The notes: generated by a model from the sequence alone, not told the origin. Positions 35,001-45,341 are shown, counted from the stretch's first letter. The stretch is DNA of 64,000 bases from Hippophae tibetana (GCA_037013495.1 CM072805.1:17704601-17768600); one strand, 5' to 3'. Numbers and translations: made by a program.

Positions 35001-35005
35001 ACCAC
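35001..35005. repeat. TSD of the family D LTR palindrome, right (ACCAC)
   Basis: Partner of 33279-33283. Confidence 0.85.
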
Positions 35006-35139
35006 AAAGCTTTCTCATGAAAGACCATCCACCTATTCAGAGATGGGTCGTTGTCACGGGCCCTGACATTGGAATCATTATTTAAATTGAGGCGATGTCG
35101 TATGTTTTCCTCAACATCTCCTCATCCATAGGTGATAGA
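35006..35139 (-). mobile_element. Family B copy 2, 5' part beyond the palindrome
   Basis: The minus strand matches 48340-48460 (GATGAGGAGA... block and GGTGGATGGTCTTTCATGAG, against GCTGGATGGATAGTCTTCCA). It ends exactly where a CACTA terminus begins at 35140. Confidence 0.6.
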
Positions 35140-35153
35140 CACTACTACAAAAG
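35140..35153 (+). repeat. CACTA-2 left terminal inverted repeat
   Basis: CACTACTACAAAAG is a CACTA-type end. It truncates family B copy 2 and heads a plus-strand tnp2 remnant. The candidate right end at 39123-39134 (TTTGTTATAGTG) matches its complement at about 10 of 12 positions. Confidence 0.65.
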
Positions 35154-35264
35154 GATTTTTTAAGTTAGGATTTAAAGTCAGTGTTTAGGAATAATTGACT
35201 TATAATGAATTTTAAGTCAATACATTGAAAGACCGACTTAAAAAATTAAAAAAATAGCATTAAT

Positions 35265-35430
35265 CCTACGTGTCAACCAATGTTACATGTAGGACATAGC
35301 GTCTGTTCTATGTGTCAACCGACATGAGCCACATGTAGCATCGATCAATGCTTCGGACCTATGTGTAGCGTTGGTTGACACGTAGGATCGACGGTATGAG
35401 TTACACATTGGTCTTACGTGTCAATTGACC
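35265..35430. repeat. CACTA-2 subterminal repeats
   Basis: The motif CTACGTGTCAACC recurs: direct at 35266 and, diverged, at 35308 and 35413; inverted as GGTTGACACGTAGG at 35373. Related ACATGTAGG/ACATGTAGC words lie between. Such clusters are binding sites for the element's own protein in characterised CACTA elements. Confidence 0.7.
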
Positions 35431-36049
35431 CTACCTAATTTTTTTTCCTTTTATCTCTTCTCTCTCCTAATTTTAGATAGAATTGTGCATTATTTCCTCT
35501 TCCAAAACTGCTACTAAAAAATTGACCATCCTTCTACTACTCTCTCATTTTTCGGCCACTTGCAACCACCAATTCTGATGTTGTTTAGTGGGTTTTCTTC
35601 CTCTCCATTTTCTTTTCTAAATTCAATATTTTTTTAGCATAATACTCAAATGTTTTATACCCATTTTCCTTCACTTTCTCACTTACCAAACACTCATTTT
35701 CTATGAATTATTTTACAATTATTATTCAAATTTTTTATTTTAATGTATATTATGTGTTATAGATTGTGTATAAATTTTTATGTTATGTAGGTTGTGTAGT
35801 TTTATTCAAGCTTAGAAGAGAAGAAGGTATTTTATTTATTTTAACAATTTTATATATTTATGTTTTTGATATATATTAATTTATTTTAATAATATTTTTG
35901 AATGAGGTTAAGTATCATCTTATCTATAGTGGTATTCTTTTGAGTTATAAATTTTGGTATTATCATGGAGAAAACATTGATAATACTCATGGAGAAAAGA
36001 TAAATATGAATGTGAGTGTATTATATACATCTTATCAAAATGTATAAAC

Positions 36050-36940
36050 AAAAAATAAGCTTCATGATGTTGAAGATGAACTACATGAGGATGATGATCC
36101 CCAAACCTTTAAAAAACTTATAGAAGATGTCAAAAAACTGTTATATTTATAATGAAATAAATACACTAAAATGTCAGGATTGGTTAATTTGTACAATGTG
36201 AAGGCAAAAAAAGGTTTTTCTGACAAGGGATTCATAGAAATACTAAATCTACTAACATATAGGTTTTCTGAGGGTAATGAATTGCCATCTTCATTGTATG
36301 AAGTGAAGAAATATCTTAGTTGATTTGGCATGGAATTTCATAAGATTTATGCTTGTGCAAATGATTGCATTCTTTATAGAAAATAATATCAGGCATTAGA
36401 TGATTTTTCGGTGTGTAAAGAATAGAGATGAAAGCATGCTATAAATGATACAACACCTAAGAAAGGTATGTCCGCAAAGGTTCATTGGTACTTTCCTCCA
36501 ATTCCTTGCTTTCAAATATTATTCAAAAGTAAAGATACATCAAAGATGTTAACTTGGCATTCATTTAATTGTTCTGATGATGGGATGCTACGTCATCCGT
36601 GTGATTCTCCAAATTATGAAGTAGTAAATAACTTATCCCCTCATTTGCATATGATCCGCACACTCTTCATCTTGCCATTGCAGCTGATGGAATTAATCCA
36701 TACAGTTCCCTTAGTTGTAGATATAGTTATTGGCCAGTAATTATGGTAACATATAACCTTCCTCCCTGGTTGTGTATGAAAAAAATTCATTACGTTAATA
36801 TTGTTGATCTCAGGACTGAATCAACCTAAAATTGATATTGATATATATTTACAACCTCTGATAGCTTATTTAAAGGTGTTATGGTATGATGGTGTAAATT
36901 GTTCGCTTCTTGTGCCTTCTGATGCTACCATGGTCTAAGA
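36050..36940 (+). pseudogene. CACTA-2 transposase (tnp2, Transposase_21) remnant
   Basis: Frames in order give KKGFSDKGFIEILNLL; then GNELPSSLYEVKKYL; then FGMEFHKIYACANDCILYRK (family CPNDC has become CANDC); AKVHWYFPPIPCFQILFKSK; MLTWHS...DGMLRHPCDSPNYEVVN. After a frameshift near 36655 they give LHLAIAADGINPYSSLS, YSYWPVIMVTYNLPPWLCMK, and in a third frame DIDIYLQPLIAYLKVLW. This is the DNA-binding/catalytic part of a CACTA transposase, which cuts element ends. Several stops make it inactive. Confidence 0.9.
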
Positions 36941-37499
36941 ATCTGTTCCATAATATGTGGCTTGGCCGTTGAATCAAGTTTTGATAAATTTTGATATGGT
37001 ATTATTTTTGTTAACTAAGATAAAAAAAATACTATTATTATATTATTATTATTTTATTGTTACTAACATATATATTACCTCTTATTTAGTCTATTATACT
37101 AGAATTAGTAAGTGTGGCACATTTAAGAGATACAAAAAAAATATCTCATAAAAAATCTATGTCTAGTGGACAATCATTGCCCACTAAGTCATTCAAGAAG
37201 AAGCCATGGAAAAAATATAGTTATGAATATGCTTTAAACTTTAGGAGAGTTGCACGAAGACTAGCATAAATGATGGATGGATTGTGCCACTTAATAGAGA
37301 AATTTCTATCATAGACATTGGGCAAACATATATATTGATCGAGTGTATATTGCAACTATTTGAATTTCAAATGATCGTTTTAAGTATAATTCAAGTGTGG
37401 ACAAGATGAATCCTCAATCAATAAATAACTTTCATTTATGTAGAACATATAATTATATAATTATATTTATATTATCTAATTATTTATATATATTTATTT

Positions 37500-38420
37500 T
37501 ATATAGGGCATATTATTATCAACTTCAAGCTAATCACCTATCACATTTAGCAATGTTCTATGATGCATCATTTATCTATCAATATCAAGAGCATGATGTT
37601 AGCATCAAAGCTAAACAATTATGTGATAAGGCATTAACACTTAACATAAATCAAAAATTGGTAATCCCTTGCCACTAAATTTTGAATAAGGCCAAGATCA
37701 TTGGATGTTGATAATCGTTGATCTATATGGAAGTTATGTTTGTTACTATGACTCAGCTTCCATAGAATTGAGTAAAGACACAAAAACAGTTGTTAAAATG
37801 TAAGAGTTATTGTTAGATATTTTTCTTTTATTCTTCTTTGTAATATTTAATAAATAACTAATTGTTTTAAACTTTGATAGAGCATAGAAGCTATGGAACA
37901 AGAGTAGGGGCTTTGCCCTTAAAAAGTCATATATGCTTATATGTGACAAAGTTATGGTATGTACAAGTGAATATTAATAATTTAATAAATTTTACTAATG
38001 AATAATAAAGATATTCGAATATGGAAAACCATGTACACTTGGTTTTTGTAGGTTCCACAACAAAATGATAGAGTCGTATGTGATTAATTTGTCATGAAAT
38101 TTATGAGAAAAATCACTTCAAATATCAAAATTCCCATTAAATATGTGGTAATCTCTTTTACCAATATACTTTTTCAACATATATAAGTTTTTTTTTGTGA
38201 ATTCATGATATTACATTCTTATTTTGAATTTAAATACATGTAGTTCTTTGGTTGGAATAAATCTGGCTATGATATGCAAAATTTTGAGGATTTACAAAAA
38301 GAATAGGTAAAACACATGCTTCAATTATAACATCTTAAGAATAATCAAGAGAAGAATCTATTTTTCTGCCCAAATTCCATCTCATCTCATTGAAGAGTTC
38401 CCTAGTCATTATGAATGAGA
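37500..38420 (+). pseudogene. Ulp1-like (C48) cysteine protease remnant in CACTA-2
   Basis: After about 550 bp of degraded sequence, frames read HWMLIIVDLYGSYVYYYDSAS (family: HWxLxVIDLxxxxVYYLDS, carrying the catalytic His and Asp region). About 270 bp on they read VPQQNDRVVCD, a stop, then FVMKFMRKITSN (family: QxxxxxCGYYVMRFMRDI, with the catalytic Cys). A segment at 38240-38330 resembles the usual C-terminal helix. C48/Ulp1 (SUMO-protease-like) domains occur in some plant CACTA and MULE elements; their role there is not settled. An A/T-rich stretch splits the two motif blocks. Confidence 0.65.
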
Positions 38421-39589
38421 CATTATTGGTCATTCTAAGCAACAAACCAAGCTTCCTCTCCCTGAAATAAAGTGGATATATCACAAAATCCATGACAAAA
38501 GAGACGTTATCACTTCATTTGTAATTTAAGTTAAATAGATATATTTATTATATATAAATTATTTTTTTGTAATAAATTTAATTCACAAGTAATTAATTAG
38601 TACTAAAATTTTCAATTATTTATACTATTTAAAAACTACTTTAAAAATATTTTGGTTTTGTTGCTATTATGTGTGGCCATACGTTGTCCTTCATTTTTTT
38701 TCTCTATAAGAGATGGCTGTCTCAAATTTATCTTCATTGTAGGTATAACTGTCTTTAATTTTTTTTCATTAATGGTCGTCTTTAGTTTGTCATGAGGTGA
38801 ATTTCGTTCTTCAAATTTATAAACTCATATGAGTTTTGTGAGGTAAGTTTTCTTCTTGAGATTTGAGGTATTGAAGATGGATCTAAATGAAATGACATTT
38901 TAGTGGGATGCATAATTAGTTTCATGGGAAGGATTTAACTGAAAACGTTTTGGTACCAAATTTTTAGTGCATGAGTTAAACGTCATAAAAATTAAAAAAA
39001 GTCAAGATTTCAAGTTTTTGGAATTTTATTCAAACAAATAAAGAACAATACCATTTCTAACTTATAACATGTTGCATTTTTTATTAATAAAATACCATAT
39101 TAAAAAGCCATAAAAACTCATATTTGTTATAGTGTAGGATAGAATTTATATTTATTATAGTTTGTTACAATTTAAAAAAATCCCATGGAAACTCCTAATA
39201 GTCTAACCATATAGCTCACACACTTCCCTTATTCTCTTAACAATTTTCTTGTAATCTAGTAAGCAAAGGGTAGTACCAAGATATCCTTTAAAATCTAAAT
39301 TAAGAACCATTGCTATTTTTGGGGATGGTTCAAATTTAGAGAGACACTGGAGAGAAGTAATGTGCTAATAATCATTGCTTAATACCTTTTATTTCTTATC
39401 TATCAACATAAGATTGCATCACTTCGGGCAAAAAAAGGTAAAACAATTGAGTACAAACACATAAATTGACCTCAAATACCGCCCTAGATGGTCAATCTTT
39501 CATTGTCTAGGCCTTACATTGGAGGTACATGTGATGCACTATGATTGGGTTTGTCCTGCAAATAGGATTTCAACACTATGGCCTTGGTC
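38421..39589. other. AT-rich stretch, no gene recognised
   Basis: Contains the tentative CACTA-2 right end (39134). The region 39135-39589 shows no coding similarity that I trust; it may be the degraded upstream part of the copia-2 stump. Confidence 0.4.
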
Positions 39590-39866
39590 GATATCCAAAC
39601 GCTCATGCCACAACTGAACTTAATTTCTTGGATTCAGAAGCTACTTAAGAAAATAAAGGTGCAAAAAACACAACCATTTATCCTATTATATGATACCATC
39701 AGTGCAAGGTTACTTAGAAAATAATTCAATATTGCGTTGTAGGATTAAACTAAATATGTGGAAATTGATTTCTATTTTGTTACATAAGAGGTACAAATTT
39801 GTGAACTACTACTTGAACATATCTCAAGTGAGGAACAAGTGGAAAACTTCATGACTAAGCTAATCT
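39590..39866 (+). pseudogene. Copia-2 RNase H C-terminal stump
   Basis: The plus-strand frame reads ISWIQKLLKKIKV, then LLYDTISARLL (family LWCDNISA; the metal-binding Asp codon is still alignable), then KYVEIDFYFV, a stop, and ISSEEQVENFMTKLI (family: IPSEDQVADIFTKPL). This is the C-terminus of a copia RNase H unrelated in sequence to copia-1. It is cut at 39868 by chromovirus E. A TGTTAAAGAATTAAA sequence past the insertion (43779) may be the start of its 3' LTR. Confidence 0.65.
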
Positions 39867-39868
39867 AA
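39864..39868. repeat. TSD of chromovirus E, left (TCTAA)
   Basis: Matches TCTAA at 43762-43766. Confidence 0.6.
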
Positions 39869-40516
39869 TGAAGATTGAGATGCTAACTAAGTTAATGTTT
39901 ACAAATATTCTAAAGATCTTACGCAAGGCATAAATTTGGAATGTCAAATTGGACGCAAGGAATAAATTAGGAAGGAATTTTTTTGTTTTAGTTACTTATG
40001 GGCTCTTTATGTTTAGTAATTTTTATTTTAATTAATTATGGGCTTTTATTTTAATTCTCATTATTTTATTTAATTATGGGCCTTTTATGTTTAGCAATTT
40101 TTATTTTAGTGAATTGTGAGCTTTTTATTTTAAGATTTTTAGTCTTTTATTTTTAAGGTTGGATTATGTCCAATCCATAACTAAATAGGCCCATTTCATC
40201 TAGGGTTTTTTATTTTAGGATTTCTTGCTTATTAATAAGAAGAGTTGTGTAATTTGGAGGCAAGAACGAGTATCATTAATCAAAAGTATTTTTTATAAAG
40301 CTTTTTCTTTGCCTTCTTGTGTTCTTGATTGAATGCTTGAATTCGACTTATCAAAGGGATTGATCATCGTTTGTGGCATCTCAAGATTGGGGTTTTAAGG
40401 ACTTTGTTTCCTTAAGATTCTAATCTGATCATCTTCAACATGTTCTTAGCAAATCAATTGTTTCTATTCTTTTGAGTTCGTGGGTCCTACGTTGTTCACC
40501 TAAAGGGTCCACATCA
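39869..40516 (+). repeat. Chromovirus E 5' LTR
   Basis: It starts TGAAGATTGAGATGCTAACT and ends GGTCCACATCA before the PBS. It shares with the 3' LTR the blocks TTATGGGCTTTTTATG-like, GGCCCATTTCATC, TTATTAATAAGAAGAG and TTGAATTCGACTTATCAAAG. Confidence 0.85.
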
Positions 40517-40531
40517 TTTGGTATCAAAGCC
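40517..40531 (+). promoter_or_regulatory. Primer-binding site of chromovirus E
   Basis: TTTGGTATCAAAGCC is one mismatch from the usual TTTGGTATCAGAGCC complementary to initiator tRNA-Met. Confidence 0.85.
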
Positions 40532-41282
40532 TTGGTTGCTAAAAAAATTATCATTTGATTGTTTTCTGCATTCTTGAATCACAAATCACAAAAAAGAAGA
40601 AGAGAAATTTCATTCTTTTGAGTCTTGTGATTTCTTTCAATTTCGTTGTCGTTGTCGTTGTTTTCGTATTTAGATTTTCTTTCATAGATTTCTTTGATTT
40701 CTTCATATATTTTTCTTGATTCTTTAATTATGTGTTCAACCTATCTTTGTGCTTCAAAAAATTAAAAAAACAAAAAACAAAAAAAAGGAGGAAATGGGTG
40801 TTCTTTGTAGTTTCAAAAAACCAAATTTGATAAATCAGAGTTACAACTTTAAATGACCCCTAACTTTGACTAGGGTATCGGAAAGACTATTATAATATAT
40901 CAAATTGAAGCTTGTTTTGATACCTATAACCATATTAAATTTGTGATTGTGTTTCGTATCGTTTTCGGCCTCAAATTCTGTCGTTTAGACCACTTATTGA
41001 GGGGTTAAAGATTTGTCGCAACGTTTTGCGTTTGTTTTCAATTCTTGTTCATTAGGATTGTGAATTTTTTTTTGTCAATTTTATATTTGCATTAGAAGTA
41101 AAAAGAGATAAATAAAATAAAAAGGAGATCATAGTAGTAGATTGTTAAAGAATCTAATTCTTGTTTTATTGTTGATTTTTCTTGTTCTTGTTGAAATTGG
41201 TTTTCCTTTATTTTGTTCTTGCTACCCAAGATTGATTTTAAAAATAAAAAAAAGGGAATCATAGTTGATCAAGAGTCTTTAT

Positions 41283-41540
41283 TTAGAGTTCTCCTTATTA
41301 AAAAGTCTTTCTTTATAGTCCTATTTGGTCAAAGAGTGTTTCTTTAGAGTCTTCTTTGGTCAAGAGTGTTTTTAGAGTCCCTTTTGGTCAAGAGTGTTTC
41401 TTTAGAGTCCTCTTTGGTCAAGATTATTTCTTTAAAGTCCTCTTTGGTCCAGATTATTTCTTTAGAGTCTTCTTTGGTCAAGATTCTTTCTTTAGAGTCT
41501 TCTTTGGTCAAGATTCTTTCTTTAGAGTCCTCTTTGGACT
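41283..41540. repeat. 30-bp tandem repeat in chromovirus E leader, ~8.5 units
   Basis: The unit is TTTAGAGTCYTCTTTGGTCA plus AGATTCTTTC. Units at 41401, 41431, 41461, 41491 and 41521 are exactly 30 bp apart; earlier ones are more diverged. Because the period is a multiple of three, several frames stay open across it (antisense 10-residue KEDSKERILT repeats), but no protein family was recognised. Confidence 0.9.
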
Positions 41541-42089
41541 TTATTTTTGTCATACTTTTTTGTTAAGTTTTTAGAATTCTGAATTTTGAGATATTAACCA
41601 ATAAAATGATTACTTCTTAAGATTTGTTAGATTCTTTGATTTTGTTAAGAACAAAAAGGAGGATGTCATGAGCTTTGATTGGTAAGAAAGAGAGAGTGAG
41701 AATAGTGTTGAAAAAATGCCAAAATAGTGTTAAAAATAGAGTGATAACAATCTTATTTGGAAGCAAACACAGGAGTCTGTGTGTGAGTTATCTCATTTTT
41801 TCTACAGTTTGAAAACAAGAGTAAGGAAGGAATATAACTAAAAGAGGTTGGCTTAAAAGTCATCTTTAAGACTTTTAATGACCACTTTAAGAAACTAAAT
41901 AGAAGTTTGGATGATTTAGAATCTTCTGGTTCTAAATTAAATAAAATAAGACATAAAAAACATGAGTTCAAGGAAGAAGAAGCTGATTCCATAATGGAAG
42001 AGAGATCAAGTTATAAACAGGACAAAAATAATTGATTGTATAGACAAATGGAAAAATCAAAAGTGCAGTTCATGTGACGAAGAGATACC

Positions 42090-42585
42090 ACTAGTGAAGG
42101 ATGGTTCCAATGTTGAAGTGGAAGAACCTGTGCATAGAGATTCACTTGTCATAAGGAAAGTCCTAAATATACCGCCTAGTGATGAAGAAGATGACAAATA
42201 CGGTGATCATATTTTCCACATAAGATTCCATGTGAAGGATAAAGTATGCGCATTAATTATTGATAGTGCTAGCTGCATTAATGTTCGTAGTACCTTGTTG
42301 GTAGAACCTTGTTGGTAGAACCTTGTTGGTAGAAAAGTTAAATTTGAAGTGGCAGGAGCATTCCAAACCATACAAGATACCATGGTTGAATGATTGTGGA
42401 GAAGTTGAGGTTAACACCAATGTATGCTGCTCACATATTGCTCAGCCGACCATCACAGTTTGATAGGAAGGTGTCACATAATGGTTACAAAAATCATTAT
42501 TCTTTGGAAATGAACAACCAAAAAGTTGTATTAGCTCATTTCAAACCTTTGCAAGCTTATGAAAATCAAATTAGGATAACATGAG
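42090..42585 (+). pseudogene. Chromovirus E protease remnant
   Basis: Plus frames give RDSLVIRKVLNI, then HIFHIRFHVKDKVCALIIDSAS and CINVRSTLLVE. The family has IIDSGSCTNVAS, so the catalytic D-S-G has become D-S-A. A short duplication (GTTGGTAGAACCTT, 42296-42330) breaks the frame. It then continues KPYKIPWLNDCGE-like and LLSRPSQFDRKVSHNGYKNHYS (family: LLGRPWQFDRxVxHDGYKNRYS) with the following AxxxPxxxYENQ end. This is a retropepsin of a plant gypsy/chromovirus polyprotein, inactive. Confidence 0.85.
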
Positions 42586-42880
42586 AGTGAAAATTGAGAG
42601 AAAAACAAAAGTGTGAGAAGGAGGAAAATAAAATGAGAGCAAGTGAGGTCGAGTGGAAAAAGAGAGAGGAAAGTGAGCATAAAGTAAAGAAAAGTGAGAG
42701 AAAGGAGCAAATGGCATGGAAAAAAGAGAGAGAAAGGTGAACAGAAGGGATAGAAAAGTGAAAAAAAGAGAGAAAAAAGTAAACAAACAGGAGAGAAAAA
42801 TAAGCAAAAAGAGGAAAAGTAAGAAAACTAGAGAGAAAAGTAAGCAAATAAGAGAGTAAAATAAAAAAAGTGTAATTATT
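42586..42880 (+). repeat. Purine-rich Lys/Glu-coding tract
   Basis: Nearly pure A/G sequence encoding a KREKK-type charged linker between protease and RT, as in related gypsy elements. Antisense open frames here (F/L/S-rich, up to 121 codons) are artefacts of the composition. Confidence 0.7.
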
Positions 42881-42884
42881 GAAA

Positions 42885-43146
42885 AACGTACGAGTGCAAG
42901 TATTGGAAGGCAACAAGTACTTGTACTTATGTACAAGGATTTTTATCTTCTTACTTACAATCTTAACTCATATTTTCCTAGTGTCATTGTATGTCTGTTG
43001 CATGATGTTGAGAATCAACTTCCTAAAAAGATTCCCTATGGATGACATCCTTTGCAGGGCATGCAACATCAAATAGACTTTATACCTAAATCTGCAATAC
43101 CAAATTGACCTACTTACAAATCTAAGATTCGAGGAGGAATCTTTTC
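42885..43146 (+). pseudogene. Chromovirus E start-of-RT remnant
   Basis: Frames read a YKD...LPSVIVCLLHDVENQLPKKI-like segment, then PLQGMQHQIDFIPKSAIPN and PTYKSK. The family has PPLRGIEHQIDFIPGAxIPNRPAYRSNP, the lead into RT. The sequence then jumps to IRGGIFSKKRG, resembling the polyprotein C-terminus just before the PPT. So RT, RNase H and integrase were removed in one internal deletion. Confidence 0.7.
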
Positions 43147-43163
43147 GAAGAAAAGGGGAATAA
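43147..43163 (+). promoter_or_regulatory. Polypurine tract of chromovirus E
   Basis: GAAGAAAAGGGGAATAA lies directly before the 3' LTR start TGAAAATTGAGG. Confidence 0.8.
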
Positions 43164-43761
43164 TGAAAATTGAGGTGTTAAATAAGTTGATGTTTACAAA
43201 TATTTTAAAGATTCTTAAAATCCTACAAATATTCTCAAGATCCTACGTTAGGGATAGATTTGGAATGTCAAATTGGATGCAAAGAAAAATTAGGAAGAAA
43301 TTTATTTTGTTTTAGTTAATTATGGGCTTTTTATGTTTAGTAATTTTTATTTTAATTAAGTATGGGTTTTTATTTTAATTCTTAGTCTTTTATTTAATTG
43401 TGGGCCTTTTATGTTTAGCAATTTTTATTTTAATGAATTGTGGGCTTTTATTTTAAGTCTTTTAGTATTTTATTTTTAAGTTTGGATTAGGCCCATTTCA
43501 TCGAGAGTTTTTTATTTTAAGATTTCTTGTTTATTAATAAGAAGAGCTATGTAACTTAGAGGCAACAACAAATATCATTAAAGAAAAATATATTTTAAAA
43601 AGTTTTTGCTTTGGTTCCTTATATTCTTGATTGAATGTTTGAATTCGACTTATCAAAGAGAGTGATCATCTTTTGTGACGTCTTAAGATTAAGATTTTAA
43701 GAAATTTGTTTCCTTAAGGTTCTACTCTGATTATCTTTAACATGTTTTTAGTATTATTATC
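43164..43761 (+). repeat. Chromovirus E 3' LTR, U5 end missing
   Basis: Clear similarity to the 5' LTR ends near 43751 (CATGTTTTTAG). About 65 bp of the 5' LTR next to the PBS has no counterpart here, yet a TSD match (TCTAA) follows at 43762. Confidence 0.75.
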
Positions 43762-43778
43762 TCTAAATATCAAGGCTT

Positions 43779-43935
43779 GTTAAAGAATTAAATATTCTAA
43801 TAATTTTATTTATTAAATAATATTAAGTGTATTTAATTGTATCTACGTGTTATATTATTTGTGATATATGTATTACAAATTTATATACAGACGATTTCTT
43901 ATTGTATATTTGTATATATATATATATGATTAGCG
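43779..43935 (+). repeat. Possible copia-2 3' LTR start
   Basis: TGTTAAAGAATTAAATATTC follows the resumed copia-2 flank at a PPT-like distance. The end of the LTR was not found, and no partner LTR is in the window. Confidence 0.3.
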
Positions 43936-44414
43936 AAAATAACATATACAAATTGCTCGAAATGAATATATTAAAGATGCATTTTGCTGATGTTGCTCCT
44001 TCATGTGCTTTGCATGTTCTTTCGCATTCTTTATCACTTACAAACAAAAATATACATGTCCCACTAAAAGTTCCGCTCCATCTTGCACAATCGCCACTAT
44101 TTGTTTTCTTTGTTATTTGTGTCTCTACATACGTTATTAAATAAAACGTATGTATTTTAAATGACAAGGTATATTGGGATTATATATGTAATTATGATTT
44201 ATATAAAGGATAACGACATCGTACAATATATATTATTATTTTATCATAAAAATATCTGATTAATAATAACTTTAATTAATAATAATATATTAGATTATAA
44301 TTAATACTAATAATAAAATAAATATTTTATATATTTTTAATATGAAAATAATATTACCTATATAAATTAACACATAAATATAAAAAGGAAATTTATAAAA
44401 TACACTCACACTTA
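43936..44414. other. AT-rich stretch, no gene recognised
   Basis: Overlapping open frames on both strands (about 105 codons each) have no recognisable motif. Confidence 0.5.
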
Positions 44415-44882
44415 ACATGTAATTTGAAACGAGAAAGAATAAATCTTATCACCACAACATTAAATCATAAAAAATGGTCACAAATAACAAAATATTCACA
44501 AATCTTACATTATGAAATAGACACTGTTCGGAGAGAATTTCATGTGTTAGGATTATAATGATTTTTAGAGAGAAGTGAAATTATTAACAAAATGAACAAA
44601 TTTTATATTCTCCCTATTAAAGAGATATAAATAGCACCTACTAAACAGACGTTGAGGTTACGTAGGTTAGAACTCTCAAGCGGCTAAAATAAATATAATT
44701 CGACCCTTAATAAGTCAAGTCGTCATAGGCATTACATAAATAGATAGTTATATACATGTTGGTTGAGTTTTTACAATAAGATGTGACCCAAGTCGTTATG
44801 ATACTGTATCAAACTATTTACTTTGAACAGATCTTGGCCTTTAGATCTTAGCCATCAAGTCTTGATTCTTAGATCTTGACCA
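44415..44882. repeat. Long direct repeat, copy 1
   Basis: Matches 45342-45781 over its whole length: ATTTGAAACGAGAAAG, AATAACAAAATATTCACAAA, TGTTAGGATTATAATG, AAAGAGATATAAATAG (TATA-like), GGTTACGTAGG, AAGTCAAGTCNTCATAGGCA, GACCCAAGTCGTTA. The TGTTAGGATT start and TATA spacing recall the family B LTR-like end. Confidence 0.8.
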
Positions 44883-45341
44883 TAAAAATAATAAATACAT
44901 AGCTTCAAGAAATGAAAAACTAAAAAAATTAGAAAAATAATAAAATTAGAAACTTTAAAATTTCTTACTATAAAAATTGCACTATTTTTGTTCAATTTAT
45001 ATTTTTAATATTAAAAAAATGTAGTTATCTAATTAGACGTCGTATAAGTTAAAATGTAATTTTTAAAACTTTTTTAATATTAAACTTAATCTAATTTAAC
45101 TCTTTTTAATATTATTTGTAAGTTATTTTTATTTTTATAAGTTTTAGATTTTATTTTATTTAATTTTCAAAAGAATTTGATCAATTAATAAAGGAATAAT
45201 TATTTATTTTAGGTATATTAAGACCATTCATCCTAGGTGAAATTGTATTTTTTCCCTAAATATAATATTTAATTTATTTATTTAAATAAAAAAGAAAAAT
45301 AATTATCTATTTTTTTAAATCAAATACAATTGATATAATTT

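Larger units (their letters stand above)
35140..39134 (+). mobile_element. CACTA-2 element (right end tentative)
   Basis: The parts are a left TIR, a subterminal repeat cluster (35265-35430), a tnp2 transposase remnant and a C48-type protease remnant, then AT-rich sequence to a possible right TIR. No clean 3-bp TSD was found: AGA precedes the left end and TAG follows the candidate right end. Family B sequence is not seen beyond 39134, so the right boundary is uncertain. Confidence 0.6.
39869..43761 (+). mobile_element. Chromovirus E: internally deleted Ty3/gypsy element
   Basis: It has two ~600-650-bp LTRs, an iMet-type PBS, a long leader with a 30-bp tandem repeat, protease and early RT remnants, and a PPT. 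Gag, most of RT, RNase H and integrase are missing. It is inserted into the copia-2 stump with a 5-bp TSD. At 3.9 kb it is a non-autonomous deletion derivative. Confidence 0.75.

Noticed and set aside
35137..39137. 3-bp TSD for CACTA-2
   Set aside because: Left flank AGA and right flank TAG do not match unless one base is shifted; the right terminus itself is uncertain.
41344..41574. Frames with 10-residue repeats (KEDSKERILT and sense equivalents)
   Set aside because: They arise from the 30-bp DNA repeat; open in several frames at once, without upstream or downstream coding context.
42566..42936. Antisense frames of 116 and 121 codons rich in Phe, Leu and Ser
   Set aside because: Mirror image of the purine-rich tract; the sense strand reads as a gypsy charged linker.
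43827..44167. Two overlapping open frames of 105 codons on opposite strands
   Set aside because: No recognisable motif, low-complexity N-terminal part, and antisense overlap. Probably chance in AT-rich DNA.
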